From Corynebacterium confusum (GTDB taxonomy: Bacteria > Actinomycetota > Actinomycetes > Mycobacteriales > Mycobacteriaceae), in the NCBI RefSeq assembly GCF_030408715.1, contig NZ_CP047202.1, positions 372,001 through 436,000 of the forward strand: DNA of 64,000 bases. Direction: 5' to 3'. The first letter of the stretch is position 1, and each line of letters starts with the position of its first letter. A program made the translations under genes and the position numbers. Below the pieces are notes generated by a model. The model ran no database searches, was not told the DNA's origin, and worked only from the letters and a program-made list of their open reading frames with translations. Positions 49,639 to 60,819 of the stretch are shown here, piece after piece.

Positions 49639-49987
49639 CTCCTTAATTACGTTCGTGCTGGTCTTGACTCTAATGATCGGGCGGGACTATTTGGAAAACC
49701 CCAGGTTATGGCGTAGGATAGTACCTCGTGCTTGCGCCGAGGCTTCGGCGTGCCCCAATTATTGTGAATTTTGGCACGCTGAGCTGCAGAAAGCGCCGAG
49801 CCGTTGCAAGAACTGAACATCAACTTTGTTGTAGGCCCCTCGCCGTAGATAGCGGACCGTTGTCTGAATCAAAGGGTGGCGAGCGCCTTACGGTATTGAC
49901 CGTGGGGAGCGTGAGTAGCCCGAAATCACACGGAGAACGCTTTGGTGAGCACGGGAACCGCAACGAGAAAGGTACACGGTCACTCAT
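49639..49987. other. Gap between fdhD partner and rpsH
   Basis: No gene is supported in these 349 bases. They contain the rpsH promoter described separately; I see no remnant of a formate dehydrogenase gene. Confidence 0.5.
49691..49719 (+). promoter_or_regulatory. Promoter of the second spc segment (rpsH)
   Basis: TTGGAA (49691-49696) and TAGGAT (49714-49719) are spaced by 17 bases, like the tuf promoter. An independent promoter is required because rplE is terminated and 12 kb away. The leader to rpsH would be about 260 bases. Confidence 0.7.
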
Positions 49988-50371
49988 ATGACTATGACTG
50001 ATCCTATCGCCGACATGCTGTCGCGCGTGCGTAACGCAAACCATGCGCACCACGACACCGTGTCGATGCCGACCTCCAAGATCAAGGCCAACATCGCTGA
50101 GATCTTGAAGCAGGAAGGCTACATCGCTGACTACTCTGTCGAGGACCGCGAACTGTCCCTCGAGCTTAAGTACAACAACCGTGAGCGCTCCCTGTCCGGT
50201 CTGCGCCGCGTGTCTAAGCCGGGTCTGCGTGTGTATGCAAAGTCCACCGACCTGCCGAAGGTCCTTGGCGGACTGGGCGTGGCTATCATCTCCACGTCCC
50301 ACGGTCTGCTGACCGATCGTCAGGCTCAGGAGAAGGGCGTAGGCGGAGAAGTTCTCGCCTACGTCTGGTAA
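49988..50371 (+). CDS. rpsH: 30S ribosomal protein S8
   Basis: Encodes 127 aa. S8 binds the central domain of 16S rRNA and is often the spc operon regulator. The C-terminal [20 protein letters not shown] motif is intact. An in-frame ATG two codons later (49994) is an alternative start. Confidence 0.96.
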   Translation: MTMTDPIADMLSRVRNANHAHHDTVSMPTSKIKANIAEILKQEGYIADYSVEDRELSLELKYNNRERSLSGLRRVSKPGLRVYAKSTDLPKVLGGLGVAIISTSHGLLTDRQAQEKGVGGEVLAYVW

Positions 50372-50385
50372 GGGAGGTATGACAC

Positions 50386-50922
50386 ATGTCTCGAGTCGGT
50401 CTAGCACCCATCGCCGTTAAGAGCGGCGTCGAAACCAAGATCAACGGACAGACCATTGAGGTCAAGGGCCCGAAGGGCACCCTGACCGTCGAGGTCCCGG
50501 AGCCGATCACCGTCGCCGTGGAGGAGAACGAGATCCGCGTTTCCCGCCCGGATGATCACCGCAAGCACCGTGCCCTGCACGGCCTGTCTCGTTCCCTCAT
50601 CAACAACGCCGTCGTAGGCGTGACCGATGGCTACACCATCAAGATGGAAATCTTCGGTGTCGGCTACCGCGTTCAGCAGAAGGGTTCGAACCTGGAGTTC
50701 AACTTGGGCTACTCCCACCCGATCCTCATTGAGGCTCCGGAGGGCATCAGCTTCGCAACTGATGGCGCCACCAAGTTCTCCATCACTGGCATTGACAAGC
50801 AAGCTGTCGGACAGATCGCCGCGAACATTCGCCGTCTGCGTAAGGACGATCCTTACAAGGGCAAGGGCATTCGTTACGAAGGCGAGCAGATCCGCCGCAA
50901 GGTCGGAAAGACGGGTAAGTAA
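50386..50922 (+). CDS. rplF: 50S ribosomal protein L6
   Basis: Encodes 178 aa. L6 lies near the GTPase centre. It ends with the conserved [19 protein letters not shown] and is preceded by GGGAGG. Confidence 0.97.
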   Translation: MSRVGLAPIAVKSGVETKINGQTIEVKGPKGTLTVEVPEPITVAVEENEIRVSRPDDHRKHRALHGLSRSLINNAVVGVTDGYTIKMEIFGVGYRVQQKGSNLEFNLGYSHPILIEAPEGISFATDGATKFSITGIDKQAVGQIAANIRRLRKDDPYKGKGIRYEGEQIRRKVGKTGK

Positions 50923-50925
50923 GCA

Positions 50926-51327
50926 ATGGCAAACACTGAAAACAACAAGCGCACTCCAGTCGGCAAGGACATCTCTAGCCGTCGTCGCGAGGCACGCGCC
51001 CGCCGTCACTTCCGTATCCGCAAGACCCTGCGTGGTACCCCGGAGGCACCGCGTCTGGTTCTCCACCGCTCTTCCCGCCACATGCACGTCCAGGTCATCG
51101 ACGACCTGGCGGGCCACACCTTGGTCTCCGCGTCCACCATGGAAGCGGACATCCGCGCCCTCGAGGGCGACAAGAAGGCTAAGGCTTCCAAGGTGGGTGA
51201 GCTGATCGCAGAGCGCGCCAAGGCAGCTGGCATCGAGCAGGTTGTCTTCGACCGCGGTGGTTACAAGTACCACGGTCGCGTCGCAGCTCTGGCTGAGGCC
51301 GCACGTGAAGGCGGTCTGAAGTTCTAA
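50926..51327 (+). CDS. rplR: 50S ribosomal protein L18
   Basis: Encodes 133 aa. L18 binds 5S rRNA. Core motif [21 protein letters not shown] is at the C-terminus. Confidence 0.96.
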   Translation: MANTENNKRTPVGKDISSRRREARARRHFRIRKTLRGTPEAPRLVLHRSSRHMHVQVIDDLAGHTLVSASTMEADIRALEGDKKAKASKVGELIAERAKAAGIEQVVFDRGGYKYHGRVAALAEAAREGGLKF

Positions 51328-51361
51328 TGGTCAACGGAAACATCAACGGAAGGAACGCCTA

Positions 51362-51982
51362 ATGTCGGACCGTGAACAGCGTGACGGCGGACGCTCCGCC
51401 GAGAACAAGAACAACAACCGCGGCGGCCACAACCGCCGCAACGATCGTCGTAACCAGGACAACGAGCGCGATAAGTATATCGAGCGCGTTGTGACCATCA
51501 ACCGCGTCTCCAAGACCGTCAAGGGTGGCCGCAACATGTCGTTCACCGCTCTCGTGGTCGTTGGCGACGGCCAGGGCATGGTCGGCGTCGGCTACGGCAA
51601 GGCCAAGGAAGTCCCGGCCGCCATCCAGAAGGGTGCCGAGGAAGCTCGCAAGAACTTCTTCCGCGTCCCGATGGTCGCCGGCACCATCACCCACCCGGTC
51701 GAGGGCCGCGACGCCGCCGGCATCGTCATGATGAAGCCGGCCGCCCCCGGTACCGGTGTCATCGCTGGTGGCGCCGCCCGCCCGGTGCTGGAGTGCGCCG
51801 GCGTGCAGGACATTCTGTCGAAGTCCCTGGGCTCCGACAACGCCCTCAACGTCGTCCGCGCTACCGTGGACGGCCTCAAGCAACTGGTCCGCCCCGAGGA
51901 AGTTGCCGCTCGCCGCGGCAAGTCCGTCGAGGAGGTCACCCCGGCCCGTATGCTGCGCCGTCGCGCAGGTCAGGAGGCATAA
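51362..51982 (+). CDS. rpsE: 30S ribosomal protein S5
   Basis: Encodes 206 aa. S5 helps decoding and mRNA unwinding. An N-terminal Arg/Asn-rich extension of about 35 residues precedes the double-stranded RNA-binding domain ([15 protein letters not shown]), as in other actinobacteria. Confidence 0.97.
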   Translation: MSDREQRDGGRSAENKNNNRGGHNRRNDRRNQDNERDKYIERVVTINRVSKTVKGGRNMSFTALVVVGDGQGMVGVGYGKAKEVPAAIQKGAEEARKNFFRVPMVAGTITHPVEGRDAAGIVMMKPAAPGTGVIAGGAARPVLECAGVQDILSKSLGSDNALNVVRATVDGLKQLVRPEEVAARRGKSVEEVTPARMLRRRAGQEA

Positions 51983-51985
51983 ACA

Positions 51986-52171
51986 ATGGCTCTGAAGATT
52001 ACTCAAATTAAGGGCCTGGTGGGCACCAAGCCGAACCACCGCGCCAACATTGAGGCCCTCGGCCTCAAGCGGATCGGTCAGTCCGTCGTTAAGCAGGACA
52101 CCCCGGTCATCCGCGGCATGGTTAACAAGGTGCGTCACCTGGTCACCGTTGAAGAAGTGGCAGGGGAGTAG
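51986..52171 (+). CDS. rpmD: 50S ribosomal protein L30
   Basis: Encodes 61 aa with the family core [20 protein letters not shown]. It lies three bases after rpsE. Confidence 0.96.
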   Translation: MALKITQIKGLVGTKPNHRANIEALGLKRIGQSVVKQDTPVIRGMVNKVRHLVTVEEVAGE

Positions 52172-52178
52172 ATAAATC

Positions 52179-52628
52179 ATGGCTGATATCATCAAGCTGC
52201 ACGATCTGCGCCCTTCCAAGGGTGCAAACAAGGCTAAGACCCGCGTCGGCCGCGGTGAAGCTTCCAAGGGTAAGACCGCCGGCCGCGGTACCAAGGGTAC
52301 TAAGGCACGTAAGCAGGTTTCGGCTGCTTTCGAGGGTGGCCAAATGCCCATCCACATGCGTCTGCCGAAGCTCAAGGGCTTCCGCAACCCGAACAAGGTC
52401 GACTACCAGGTGGTCAACGTGTCCGACCTGGCCAAGGCCTTCCCAAACGGCGGCGACGTCACTGTCGCAGACATCGTCTCCGCTGGCCTGGTCCGAGCTA
52501 AGCAGCCGGTCAAGGTCCTGGGCAACGGTGAAATCAGCGTCAAGCTGAACGTCACCGCTGACAAGTTCTCCAAGTCCGCTGTGGAGAAGATCGAGGCCGC
52601 CGGTGGTTCCACCACCGCGACCAAGTAA
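52179..52628 (+). CDS. rplO: 50S ribosomal protein L15
   Basis: Encodes 149 aa. A late 50S assembly protein with the basic Gly-rich N-terminus ([19 protein letters not shown]). Last gene of this spc segment; secY, which follows directly in many bacteria, is here 4 kb away and separated by a terminator. Confidence 0.96.
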   Translation: MADIIKLHDLRPSKGANKAKTRVGRGEASKGKTAGRGTKGTKARKQVSAAFEGGQMPIHMRLPKLKGFRNPNKVDYQVVNVSDLAKAFPNGGDVTVADIVSAGLVRAKQPVKVLGNGEISVKLNVTADKFSKSAVEKIEAAGGSTTATK

Positions 52629-52652
52629 GTCTTTTTAAGACCTACTAAACAA

Positions 52653-52703
52653 CAATCCCACCGCCGGGTTCCCGTTTCCGGGACGCCGACGGTGGGATTT
52701 TTC
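52653..52703 (+). terminator. Terminator after rplO
   Basis: AATCCCACCG pairs with CGGTGGGATT with an inner CCGG/CCGG stem, followed by TTTTT. Confidence 0.9.
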
Positions 52704-52772
52704 TATGTCTTGACCGCCACTCCAGCGCTTATGGCGCAAATTCGGCAAGCGCCAGGTAAGCGACGCGACAGT

Positions 52773-52940
52773 TTACTTGGAGTCTCCGGAGGCCGGCGCG
52801 GAGGGCTCGGTGGAGGAGACGTCGTGCTCGTTCTCGCTGCGGGAGGAGTCGTCGCAGGCGGCGGCGCCGCCCACGGCGAGCAGCGCGGTCAGGGCGACGG
52901 CCGCCAGGCGGCGGGTGGGGTGAAGCTTAGTGGTAGCCAT
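52773..52940 (-). CDS. Very small lipoprotein
   Basis: Encodes 55 aa that are easily missed. MATTKLHPTRR is followed by a hydrophobic stretch and a lipobox (VGGAAAC, lipid-modified Cys29), then a Ser/Glu/Asp-rich tail of 26 residues. The ATG at 52940 has a strong AAAGGAAGGA. It lies 48 bases after the ABC permease stop on the same strand, so it may belong to the same transcript. Mature product would be about 27 residues attached to the membrane. Confidence 0.78.
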   Translation of the reverse strand: MATTKLHPTRRLAAVALTALLAVGGAAACDDSSRSENEHDVSSTEPSAPASGDSK

Positions 52941-52988
52941 AGATAGAATTCCTTCCTTTAACGGCTAACGGTTGTCTGTCCTGCCAGC

Positions 52989-54431
52989 CTAGTCGTTTTT
53001 GCGGGTGGCGTGGCGGGCTACCCGATTCCGCAGGGGGATAACGGCGATAAACGCCACGGCCACGACCAGCCATCCGGCGCCCAGCAGGAGCCCGGCGTTG
53101 GCCAGGCGCGGGGCGATCTCCAGATCCCCAGCACTGGAGAGCATCACCAGGCCGATGACCGCGCCCCAAGTAAATCCGAGCAGGCTGACGAAGATGAGGG
53201 GAGCGAAGATCTCGTAGGCGGCCACGCGGGTGAGGAAGCCCGGGCGCAGTCCCATCAGTCGGAGGCTGCGGGTCAGGTCAGCGTTGGCGAAGACCTCGTG
53301 CGCCTGGCCCTGCAGGATGGACATCGCCATGATGCAGAAGCCGAAGGAGATGGTCAGGATGATCCCGGTAAAGACGTCGTGGAAAATGATGGAGGTCTCC
53401 GGGTTTTCCCGCAGTGACTGGCTCAGGTCGTCGTCGCCGAAGGGGGAGACGATCATGTAGCCGGCCAAGAGGCCGAAGAGCGCGCTCGGGGAGACCCGCC
53501 GCCAGGCCGCCCGGGCCCCGGTGGCCACCCGGCGGGAGGCGACGAAGTTCGCATCAGAGCCTAAGGTACCTGCCACCCAGGCGCTGACCTGGAGGAAGAG
53601 CGGCGCGATGAGGTTTAGAGTGCCGATGAGCAGGAGGAGGAAAGCGGCGACGGCGAGCATATCTCCGAGACCGGCAGATGGCTCGAACTGGTTGACTCCC
53701 ACCAGCAGGGCGACGGCGAGCACCAGGAAGGCCACGGCGCGCCACCAGCGCAGGGCGCGGGGCATCTGCTGCCGGGCTACCCCTAGCGGGCTCACCGCGA
53801 CCCGCTGCATCCCGGCCAGGGCGGCGGCCAACGCCAGGACGATGAGCGCGGATCCGACGGCCAGGTAGCCCCACCACGGCAGGTAGAGCTCGGACGGGGA
53901 GAGGGGGATCCCCATAAAGGTCAGGGTGGAAAAGGCGGGGACCAGCAGCGCGCTAAGCAGGGCCCCGAGCGCGGTGCCGACCACCGCATTGATGCCGGTC
54001 TCCAGCACCGTCATGCGGCTGATGTCGCGGGCGCTGAGCCCGATGAGCCGCAGGGCGGCCAGCCGCCGCTCCCGCCCGGCGGCGCTGGTGACGGCGGCCT
54101 GGGAGATGAGGCTAAACAGGGCAGGAACGAGGAAGGCGCAGGCAGTCAGGGCCAAGACCGTCCAGGTGTGGGCGTCCATGCCCGGCTGGGAGGTGTCCAA
54201 GCCGGCCTGGAAGTGAGCGTTTTCGCCCCGGCGGTAGAACATGTACGTCCCGCCGGCGACGAGGAAGGCGATGGTCGCGCCCACGGTCAGCGAGCCGAGC
54301 GAAAGCAGGGTCAGGGTGCCGGTGCCGGTGCGGGAGGACACGGAGGCCCGGAACAGCTGCAGCGTCAGGCTGCCGATGGGGGTGCGTGCCGGCGCGGGAC
54401 GGGAGGTCGCGGACGCGGTGGGAGTGCTCAT
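52989..54431 (-). CDS. ABC exporter permease (FtsX/MacB-like)
   Basis: Encodes 480 aa with about eight membrane segments; residues 100-180 and 350-470 each resemble the FtsX-type permease domain (AAGRERRLAALRLIGLS, ADLTRSLRLMGLRPG). A single polypeptide carries both halves. It overlaps the ATPase gene by four bases. Proteins of this type export peptides, lipids or antibiotics or act on envelope stress; substrate unknown. Confidence 0.82.
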   Translation of the reverse strand: MSTPTASATSRPAPARTPIGSLTLQLFRASVSSRTGTGTLTLLSLGSLTVGATIAFLVAGGTYMFYRRGENAHFQAGLDTSQPGMDAHTWTVLALTACAFLVPALFSLISQAAVTSAAGRERRLAALRLIGLSARDISRMTVLETGINAVVGTALGALLSALLVPAFSTLTFMGIPLSPSELYLPWWGYLAVGSALIVLALAAALAGMQRVAVSPLGVARQQMPRALRWWRAVAFLVLAVALLVGVNQFEPSAGLGDMLAVAAFLLLLIGTLNLIAPLFLQVSAWVAGTLGSDANFVASRRVATGARAAWRRVSPSALFGLLAGYMIVSPFGDDDLSQSLRENPETSIIFHDVFTGIILTISFGFCIMAMSILQGQAHEVFANADLTRSLRLMGLRPGFLTRVAAYEIFAPLIFVSLLGFTWGAVIGLVMLSSAGDLEIAPRLANAGLLLGAGWLVVAVAFIAVIPLRNRVARHATRKND

Positions 54432-55114
54432 CGGGCGGCCCCCAGCTGGCGGTCGTCGTGGATGATGCCGTCGCGCAGCTCGATGCGCCGGTCCAGCCAG
54501 TCGGCCACCTGCGCGTCGTGGGTGACTAGGACCAGGGTGGAGCCTTGCTGGCGCACCAGGGTGGTCAGCATCTGCATAACGTCGTGCCCGGTGGCCTGGT
54601 CGAGCGCCCCGGTCGGCTCGTCGGCGAAGATGACCGCGGGCTCGGTAGCCAGCGCGCGGGCGATGGCCACGCGCTGGGCCTGCCCGCCGGACAGCTGCCC
54701 GGGGCGGCGGTCGGCGAACTCGCCCAGGCCCAGCTGATCTAGGAGGTGGACGGCGCGGCGCCGGGCCTTCCGGCGGGAGGTGCCGGTCAAGGTAGCCGGC
54801 AGCGCGATATTCTCCGCGGCGGTCAGCTCCGGTAGGAGTTGCCCGTCCTGGAAGATGAAGCCGAAGGAGCTAAGGCGCAGGTGCGAGCGGTCGCCGTCGT
54901 TGAGTTCGGTCAGGTCGGTCGTTCCGAAGTGGACGCGGCCGGTGGTGGGGAGCAGGACCCCGGACATGCAGTGCAAGAGGGTGGACTTGCCGGAGCCGGA
55001 CGGGCCCATGATGGCGGCGGTTTCACCCGAGGAAAGCTCCAGGGTGATGCCGGAGAGGACATCGGTGCCGCCAAAATTCTTGGTGACGTCGTTGAGTTTC
55101 AATGTGGTGGTCAT
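54428..55114 (-). CDS. ABC exporter ATPase (MacB/LolD-like)
   Basis: Encodes 228 aa with Walker A GPSGSGKST, signature LSGGQAQRV and Walker B VIFADEPTGALD, and the LolD/MacB-type C-terminus. It drives the adjacent permease. Divergent from the kinase/regulator pair, sharing a 111-base regulatory gap. Confidence 0.87.
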   Translation of the reverse strand: MTTTLKLNDVTKNFGGTDVLSGITLELSSGETAAIMGPSGSGKSTLLHCMSGVLLPTTGRVHFGTTDLTELNDGDRSHLRLSSFGFIFQDGQLLPELTAAENIALPATLTGTSRRKARRRAVHLLDQLGLGEFADRRPGQLSGGQAQRVAIARALATEPAVIFADEPTGALDQATGHDVMQMLTTLVRQQGSTLVLVTHDAQVADWLDRRIELRDGIIHDDRQLGAAR

Positions 55115-55172
55115 GTCTACCTATTCAACGTAGGAAAACGCCGGCGCAGAAGCGGGGCGGTCCTAGATTTCT

Positions 55173-55192
55173 GGGTAGGGCTGGCCCTACCC
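55173..55192. promoter_or_regulatory. Palindromic operator between ABC exporter and TCS
   Basis: GGGTAGGGC and GCCCTACCC are perfect nine-base arms around a TG centre, in the divergent promoter region between the exporter and kinase genes. Its geometry is that of a NarL-type dimer site. Binding by the regulator encoded at 55954 is inferred. Confidence 0.6.
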
Positions 55193-55211
55193 CCACCGAA
55201 AGCGTAGGCGT

Positions 55212-55217
55212 TAAAGT
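55212..55217 (+). promoter_or_regulatory. -10 element of the kinase/regulator operon
   Basis: TAAAGT ends eight bases before the GTG at 55226, which suggests a leaderless transcript, as at 1893-1907. Confidence 0.45.
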
Positions 55218-55225
55218 TTGTCAGT

Positions 55226-55954
55226 GTGAAACTCCCGTGGAAGCATAACCCGCGCGCGGCCTTCACCCCGGCCGCCACCGAGCGCGCGCAGGAGCGGGCG
55301 CAAGCCCAGCGCTTGGCCGAGCTTACCCGCGCCCGCCGGGCGATCGCGGACGCCTACGAAATCGAGCGCCAGCGCATAGAGCGGGACCTGCATGACGGCA
55401 CCCAGCAGTACCTCGTGGCGGCCTCCATCAAGCTGGGCGAGGCTCTGCTGGACCTGGGCGGCACCGAGGCAGAGCTGGTGCGCGCGGCCAAGGAGGACAT
55501 CGATAACGGGCTGGCCAGCCTACGCGCGACTGTCCGCGGCATCCAGCCGCAGGTGCTCACGGACCGCGGGCTCGTGGCCGCGCTGAACGATGCCGCGGTG
55601 GGGCTGGGCCCGCACGTCGCCGTCCGCGCCCCGCACCCGCTGCCGGATCTGCAACCCAGCATTTTGGCGGCCGCCTATTTCTTCGCCACCGAGGCCATGA
55701 CCAATGCCTCCAAGCACGCCCCGGGCGCGGCGGTCAGCGTCCTGGTCACCGCCGACGCCAACCTGCGCATCACCGTGGTGGACGAGGGCCCGGGCGGGGC
55801 CGAGCTGACTGCGGGCTGTGGCCTGGTCGGGATGCGCGAGCGGCTGGCGGCTTTCGGCGGCAGGCTGGAACTGACCTCGCCGGCGGGCGGGCCCACGCGG
55901 GTGGCGGCGGTCATTCCGCTGCTGTTGGAACGAGGAGAAACGGGGATCGGATAA
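55226..55954 (+). CDS. Soluble sensor histidine kinase (HisKA_3 type)
   Basis: Encodes 242 aa. An N-terminal amphipathic/coiled helix (about residues 15-50) leads into the DHp motif IERDLHDGTQQ (phospho-acceptor His56). The ATPase domain is short (TEAMTNASKHAPG, VVDEGPGG, CGLVGMRERLAAFGG). There is no membrane segment and no separate sensor domain, so it must receive its signal from a partner, perhaps the exporter. The GTG start at 55226 lies just after a -10, without Shine-Dalgarno. One-base overlap with the regulator gene. Confidence 0.82.
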   Translation: MKLPWKHNPRAAFTPAATERAQERAQAQRLAELTRARRAIADAYEIERQRIERDLHDGTQQYLVAASIKLGEALLDLGGTEAELVRAAKEDIDNGLASLRATVRGIQPQVLTDRGLVAALNDAAVGLGPHVAVRAPHPLPDLQPSILAAAYFFATEAMTNASKHAPGAAVSVLVTADANLRITVVDEGPGGAELTAGCGLVGMRERLAAFGGRLELTSPAGGPTRVAAVIPLLLERGETGIG

Positions 55955-56619
55955 TGCAGATCGCTATCGCGGATGATTCCGCGCTGCTGCGCGAAGGCGT
56001 GGCCGGGCTGCTGGAGCGCCGCGGGCACCGCGTCGTCGGCCAGGCCAGCGACGCCGACCAACTGGTCGGCCTGGTGCGCGAGCTGGCCGCCGCCGGCCAG
56101 CTCCCCGAGGTCTTAATCACGGACGTGCGGATGCCGCCGCGCATGGCCGATGACGGCCTGCGGACCGCGGTGAGCCTGCGGCAGGAGTTTCCGGGCCTGG
56201 CGGTCGTGGTCTTGAGTCAGTACGTGGCCCCGGCCTATGCCGTGGAGCTTTTCGATAACACCGACGGCGGGACCGGCTACCTACTCAAAGATCGGGTATC
56301 GGAAGTGGCGGACTTCCTTAAATCCCTGGACACGGTGGCCGCCGGCGGCGTGGTCATCGACCCTACGGTGGCGCAGGCGCTGATGAACTCGGCGCGCAGC
56401 GGCATCGGCGAGCTCACCCCGCGGGAGCGGGAGGTCTTAGAGCTGATGTCCTGCGGGCTGTCCAACCGGGAGATCGAGAACCAGCTGTTTCTATCGACCG
56501 CGGCGGTGGGAAAACATGTGAGCAATATCTTCCTGAAACTGCGCCTGGACCCGGCGGAGGAAAACCGGCGGGTCAAGGCCATCTTGCGCTATCTCGCGCA
56601 GCGCCAGCTGCCCGGCTAA
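55954..56619 (+). CDS. NarL-family response regulator
   Basis: Encodes 221 aa. Receiver domain with phospho-acceptor Asp57 (VLITDVRMPP) and conserved Lys in LLKDR. The LuxR-type helix-turn-helix follows (LTPREREVLELMSCGLSNRE, STAAVGKHVSNIFLKL). It probably controls the divergent ABC exporter genes and itself through the palindrome at 55173-55192. Confidence 0.88.
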   Translation: MQIAIADDSALLREGVAGLLERRGHRVVGQASDADQLVGLVRELAAAGQLPEVLITDVRMPPRMADDGLRTAVSLRQEFPGLAVVVLSQYVAPAYAVELFDNTDGGTGYLLKDRVSEVADFLKSLDTVAAGGVVIDPTVAQALMNSARSGIGELTPREREVLELMSCGLSNREIENQLFLSTAAVGKHVSNIFLKLRLDPAEENRRVKAILRYLAQRQLPG

Positions 56620-56877
56620 GGCGAGCCTAATCGCGTTTATGCCGCTGCTATTGGGGCTAATGCTTTTGCGGCTGGTAGGGTAATGGGGTCAAAACTGTTC
56701 ATCCCACCCGGAGGGCTAACCAGGCTGCCTTCACCGCGCGCGCCGCGGGCGGCGGCCTGGCCTCGCCCAGCGGGTCAAATGAGTATCCACCTCGAGGCAG
56801 TAGAAGGGCACCGGCACGCGTGAGACGCGGGCGGTATTTTTCTGCGCACGCCCTCGGTAGGCCAGGAGGATTGTGTA

Positions 56878-58748
<1,871 letters not shown>

Positions 58749-58758
58749 GTTAAGAGCC

Positions 58759-59562
58759 ATTTCCATCTTCTCGCGCCGCAGCAAACGCATCCCCGCCCGC
58801 ACCCCGGGCGAACTCGACGCCATGCAGGCGGCCGGCGAAATTGTCGGCCGCGCCCTGCAGGCCGTGCGCTTGGCTGCGGCGCCTGGCGTATCTACCCGCG
58901 AGCTCGACGCCGTCGCAGAAGAACTCATCCGCGGCGCGGGGGCGCAGCCCACCTTCAAAGGCTACGAAGGCTTCCCAGGCTCCATTTGCGCCTCCGTCAA
59001 CGACGTCATCGTCCACGGCATCCCCGATGACGAGACGGTCCTGGCCGAAGGCGACCTGGTCTCCATCGACTGCGGGGCCACCCTCGACGGCTGGGTGGGC
59101 GACAGCGCCTGGACCTTCCCCGTCGGCGAGGTCAGCGCGGAGGCGACCAAGCTGAACGATGCCACCGCCTGGGTCCTGTCCGAGGGGCTCAAGGCCATGA
59201 TGCCCGGCAATCGGCTGACCGACGTCTCCCACGCCCTCGAGCTGGCCACCTGGGCCGCCGAGGAGAAATTCGGCGTCGAGCTGTTCATCGTCGACGGCTA
59301 CGGCGGCCACGGAATCGGCCGCACCATGCACGAGGAGCCCTACCTGGCCAACGAGGGCCGCCCGGGCCGCGGGCCCTATATCCAGGAAGGTTCCGTGCTG
59401 GCCATCGAGCCCATGCTGACGCTGGGCACCGAGAACTCCGTGGTCCTGGACGACGACTGGACCGTCATTACCGAGGACGGCTCGCTGGCCTCCCACTGGG
59501 AGCACACCATCGCCGCTACCGCCGACGGTCCGCGGATTTTGACCCCGCGCTACGGCAAGTAG
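58759..59562 (+). CDS. map: Type I methionine aminopeptidase, probable AUU start
   Basis: Encodes 267 aa. It removes the initiator Met from new proteins. Metal-binding motifs are intact ([44 protein letters not shown]). Homologues begin 10-13 residues before [16 protein letters not shown]. The only in-frame codon there that could start is ATT (58759-58761); no ATG, GTG or TTG exists between it and 58822. If translation instead starts at the ATG 58822, the protein is 246 aa and loses an N-terminal strap but keeps the active site. Ten bases after adk. Confidence 0.88.
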   Translation: MSIFSRRSKRIPARTPGELDAMQAAGEIVGRALQAVRLAAAPGVSTRELDAVAEELIRGAGAQPTFKGYEGFPGSICASVNDVIVHGIPDDETVLAEGDLVSIDCGATLDGWVGDSAWTFPVGEVSAEATKLNDATAWVLSEGLKAMMPGNRLTDVSHALELATWAAEEKFGVELFIVDGYGGHGIGRTMHEEPYLANEGRPGRGPYIQEGSVLAIEPMLTLGTENSVVLDDDWTVITEDGSLASHWEHTIAATADGPRILTPRYGK

Positions 59563-59706
59563 CCCGGTCGTACTAGGATCAGGGCCCCGAAAACCCCCAG
59601 GCAGCGCGCGGCGGCGCCGAGCGGGATACGCCCGAGCGCGGCTACGATTTGGTAACGTTCACGCCCGGCTGGGAAATTCCTAGGGCAGAGGTCTATAATT
59701 TTCAGC

Positions 59707-60567
59707 ATGTCGAAATCCCGCTTCAATGCCGTCCCCCTGGCTTTCCGTCGCGCTGCCTTAGCGCTGGCCGTCACGGTGGCTATGGCCGTCACCCTGATTG
59801 GTGGCGTACCGAACGCCCACGCCCAGCAAATGCCGGACCCGGCCCAACTGTCCTCCCAGGTTCAGCTGAACCAGGGTAGCTCCAAACTGCCGAACATTGA
59901 CCAGCTGTCCAAGCAGGTGCAGGACGAGGCTGACAAGTTCTTCGGCGGGGCTCGCGAACAGGCCTGGAACACCCGCAACCAGATGCTCGATGAGGTCAAC
60001 AAGCTCAACCCGCAGGCCGTCAACGCCCTGCGCCCGGTCGTCGACAACGTCCTGAACGCTCTGTTCCCGGGCCTGGTGGCCCAGAAGCAAGCCGAGGCCA
60101 AGGCCGCCCGCGAGGCTGCCGCGCGCGCCCAGGCTGAGCAGGCCGCCCGCGAGAAGGCTGCCGCCGAGGCCGCTGCCCGCAAGGCGGAGCAGGAGCGCCA
60201 GCGCAACGCCTTCAACCGTGGCCCGTGCCCGGCCGACGCCGCCGTCTGCGTCGACCTGGACGGCCGCCGCACCTGGCTGCAGAAGAACGGCGATGTCACC
60301 TACGTCGCCCCCTCCATGGCCCCGGGCAAGCCGGGCCAGGAGACCCCGCGTGGCACCTTCCACGTCAACCGTAAGGTTAAGGACGAGATCTCCTACGAGT
60401 TCAACAACGCCCCGATGCCTTACGCCATCTACTTCACCAACAACGGCCACGCCTTCCACCTGGGCAGCCCGGCCTACGACTCCGCCGGCTGCGTCCGCCT
60501 GCCGGACCAGGCTGCTATCCGTTACTTCAACGACCTGCAGATTGGTGACAAGGTCTTCATCTACTAA
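59707..60567 (+). CDS. Secreted L,D-transpeptidase
   Basis: Encodes 286 aa. A signal peptide (residues 1-38, cleavage after NAHA) is followed by a helical region (45-120), an Ala/Glu/Lys-rich coiled coil (about 120-165) and a YkuD catalytic domain with HAFHLGSPAYDSAGCVRL, catalytic Cys262. Such enzymes make 3-3 cross-links in peptidoglycan. The coiled coil may span the periplasm or bind a partner. Independent transcription is likely; a strong terminator follows. Confidence 0.9.
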   Translation: MSKSRFNAVPLAFRRAALALAVTVAMAVTLIGGVPNAHAQQMPDPAQLSSQVQLNQGSSKLPNIDQLSKQVQDEADKFFGGAREQAWNTRNQMLDEVNKLNPQAVNALRPVVDNVLNALFPGLVAQKQAEAKAAREAAARAQAEQAAREKAAAEAAARKAEQERQRNAFNRGPCPADAAVCVDLDGRRTWLQKNGDVTYVAPSMAPGKPGQETPRGTFHVNRKVKDEISYEFNNAPMPYAIYFTNNGHAFHLGSPAYDSAGCVRLPDQAAIRYFNDLQIGDKVFIY

Positions 60568-60596
60568 GCGAAGCTTCGACATCTGAAACTTCCCCA

Positions 60597-60640
60597 GCCC
60601 GCCCCGCACCGCCTCTTATGGTGTGGGGCGGGCCTTTTCG
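60597..60640 (+). terminator. Terminator after the L,D-transpeptidase gene
   Basis: GCCCGCCCCGCAC pairs with GTGTGGGGCGGGC, followed by CTTTTCG. Confidence 0.88.
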
Positions 60641-60682
60641 TGGGCGCGGAATGCCCGGCCACACCAGGGCGGCGGCATGGGT

Positions 60683-60711
60683 TTGGAATTCGTGTCGTTA
60701 GCGCGTATGCT
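60683..60711 (+). promoter_or_regulatory. infA promoter
   Basis: TTGGAA (60683-60688) and TATGCT (60706-60711) are spaced by 17 bases, 108 bases before infA. Confidence 0.68.
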
Positions 60712-60819
60712 CTTTGTTTGGTGTATGTGCGCGGAACTCTCCGCACAATAAACGCCAGGCAGTAGACAAATACATGCAGTCGCTTTGGTTAGTCGCCAGC
60801 GGCTAGAAAAGTTGAGGTT

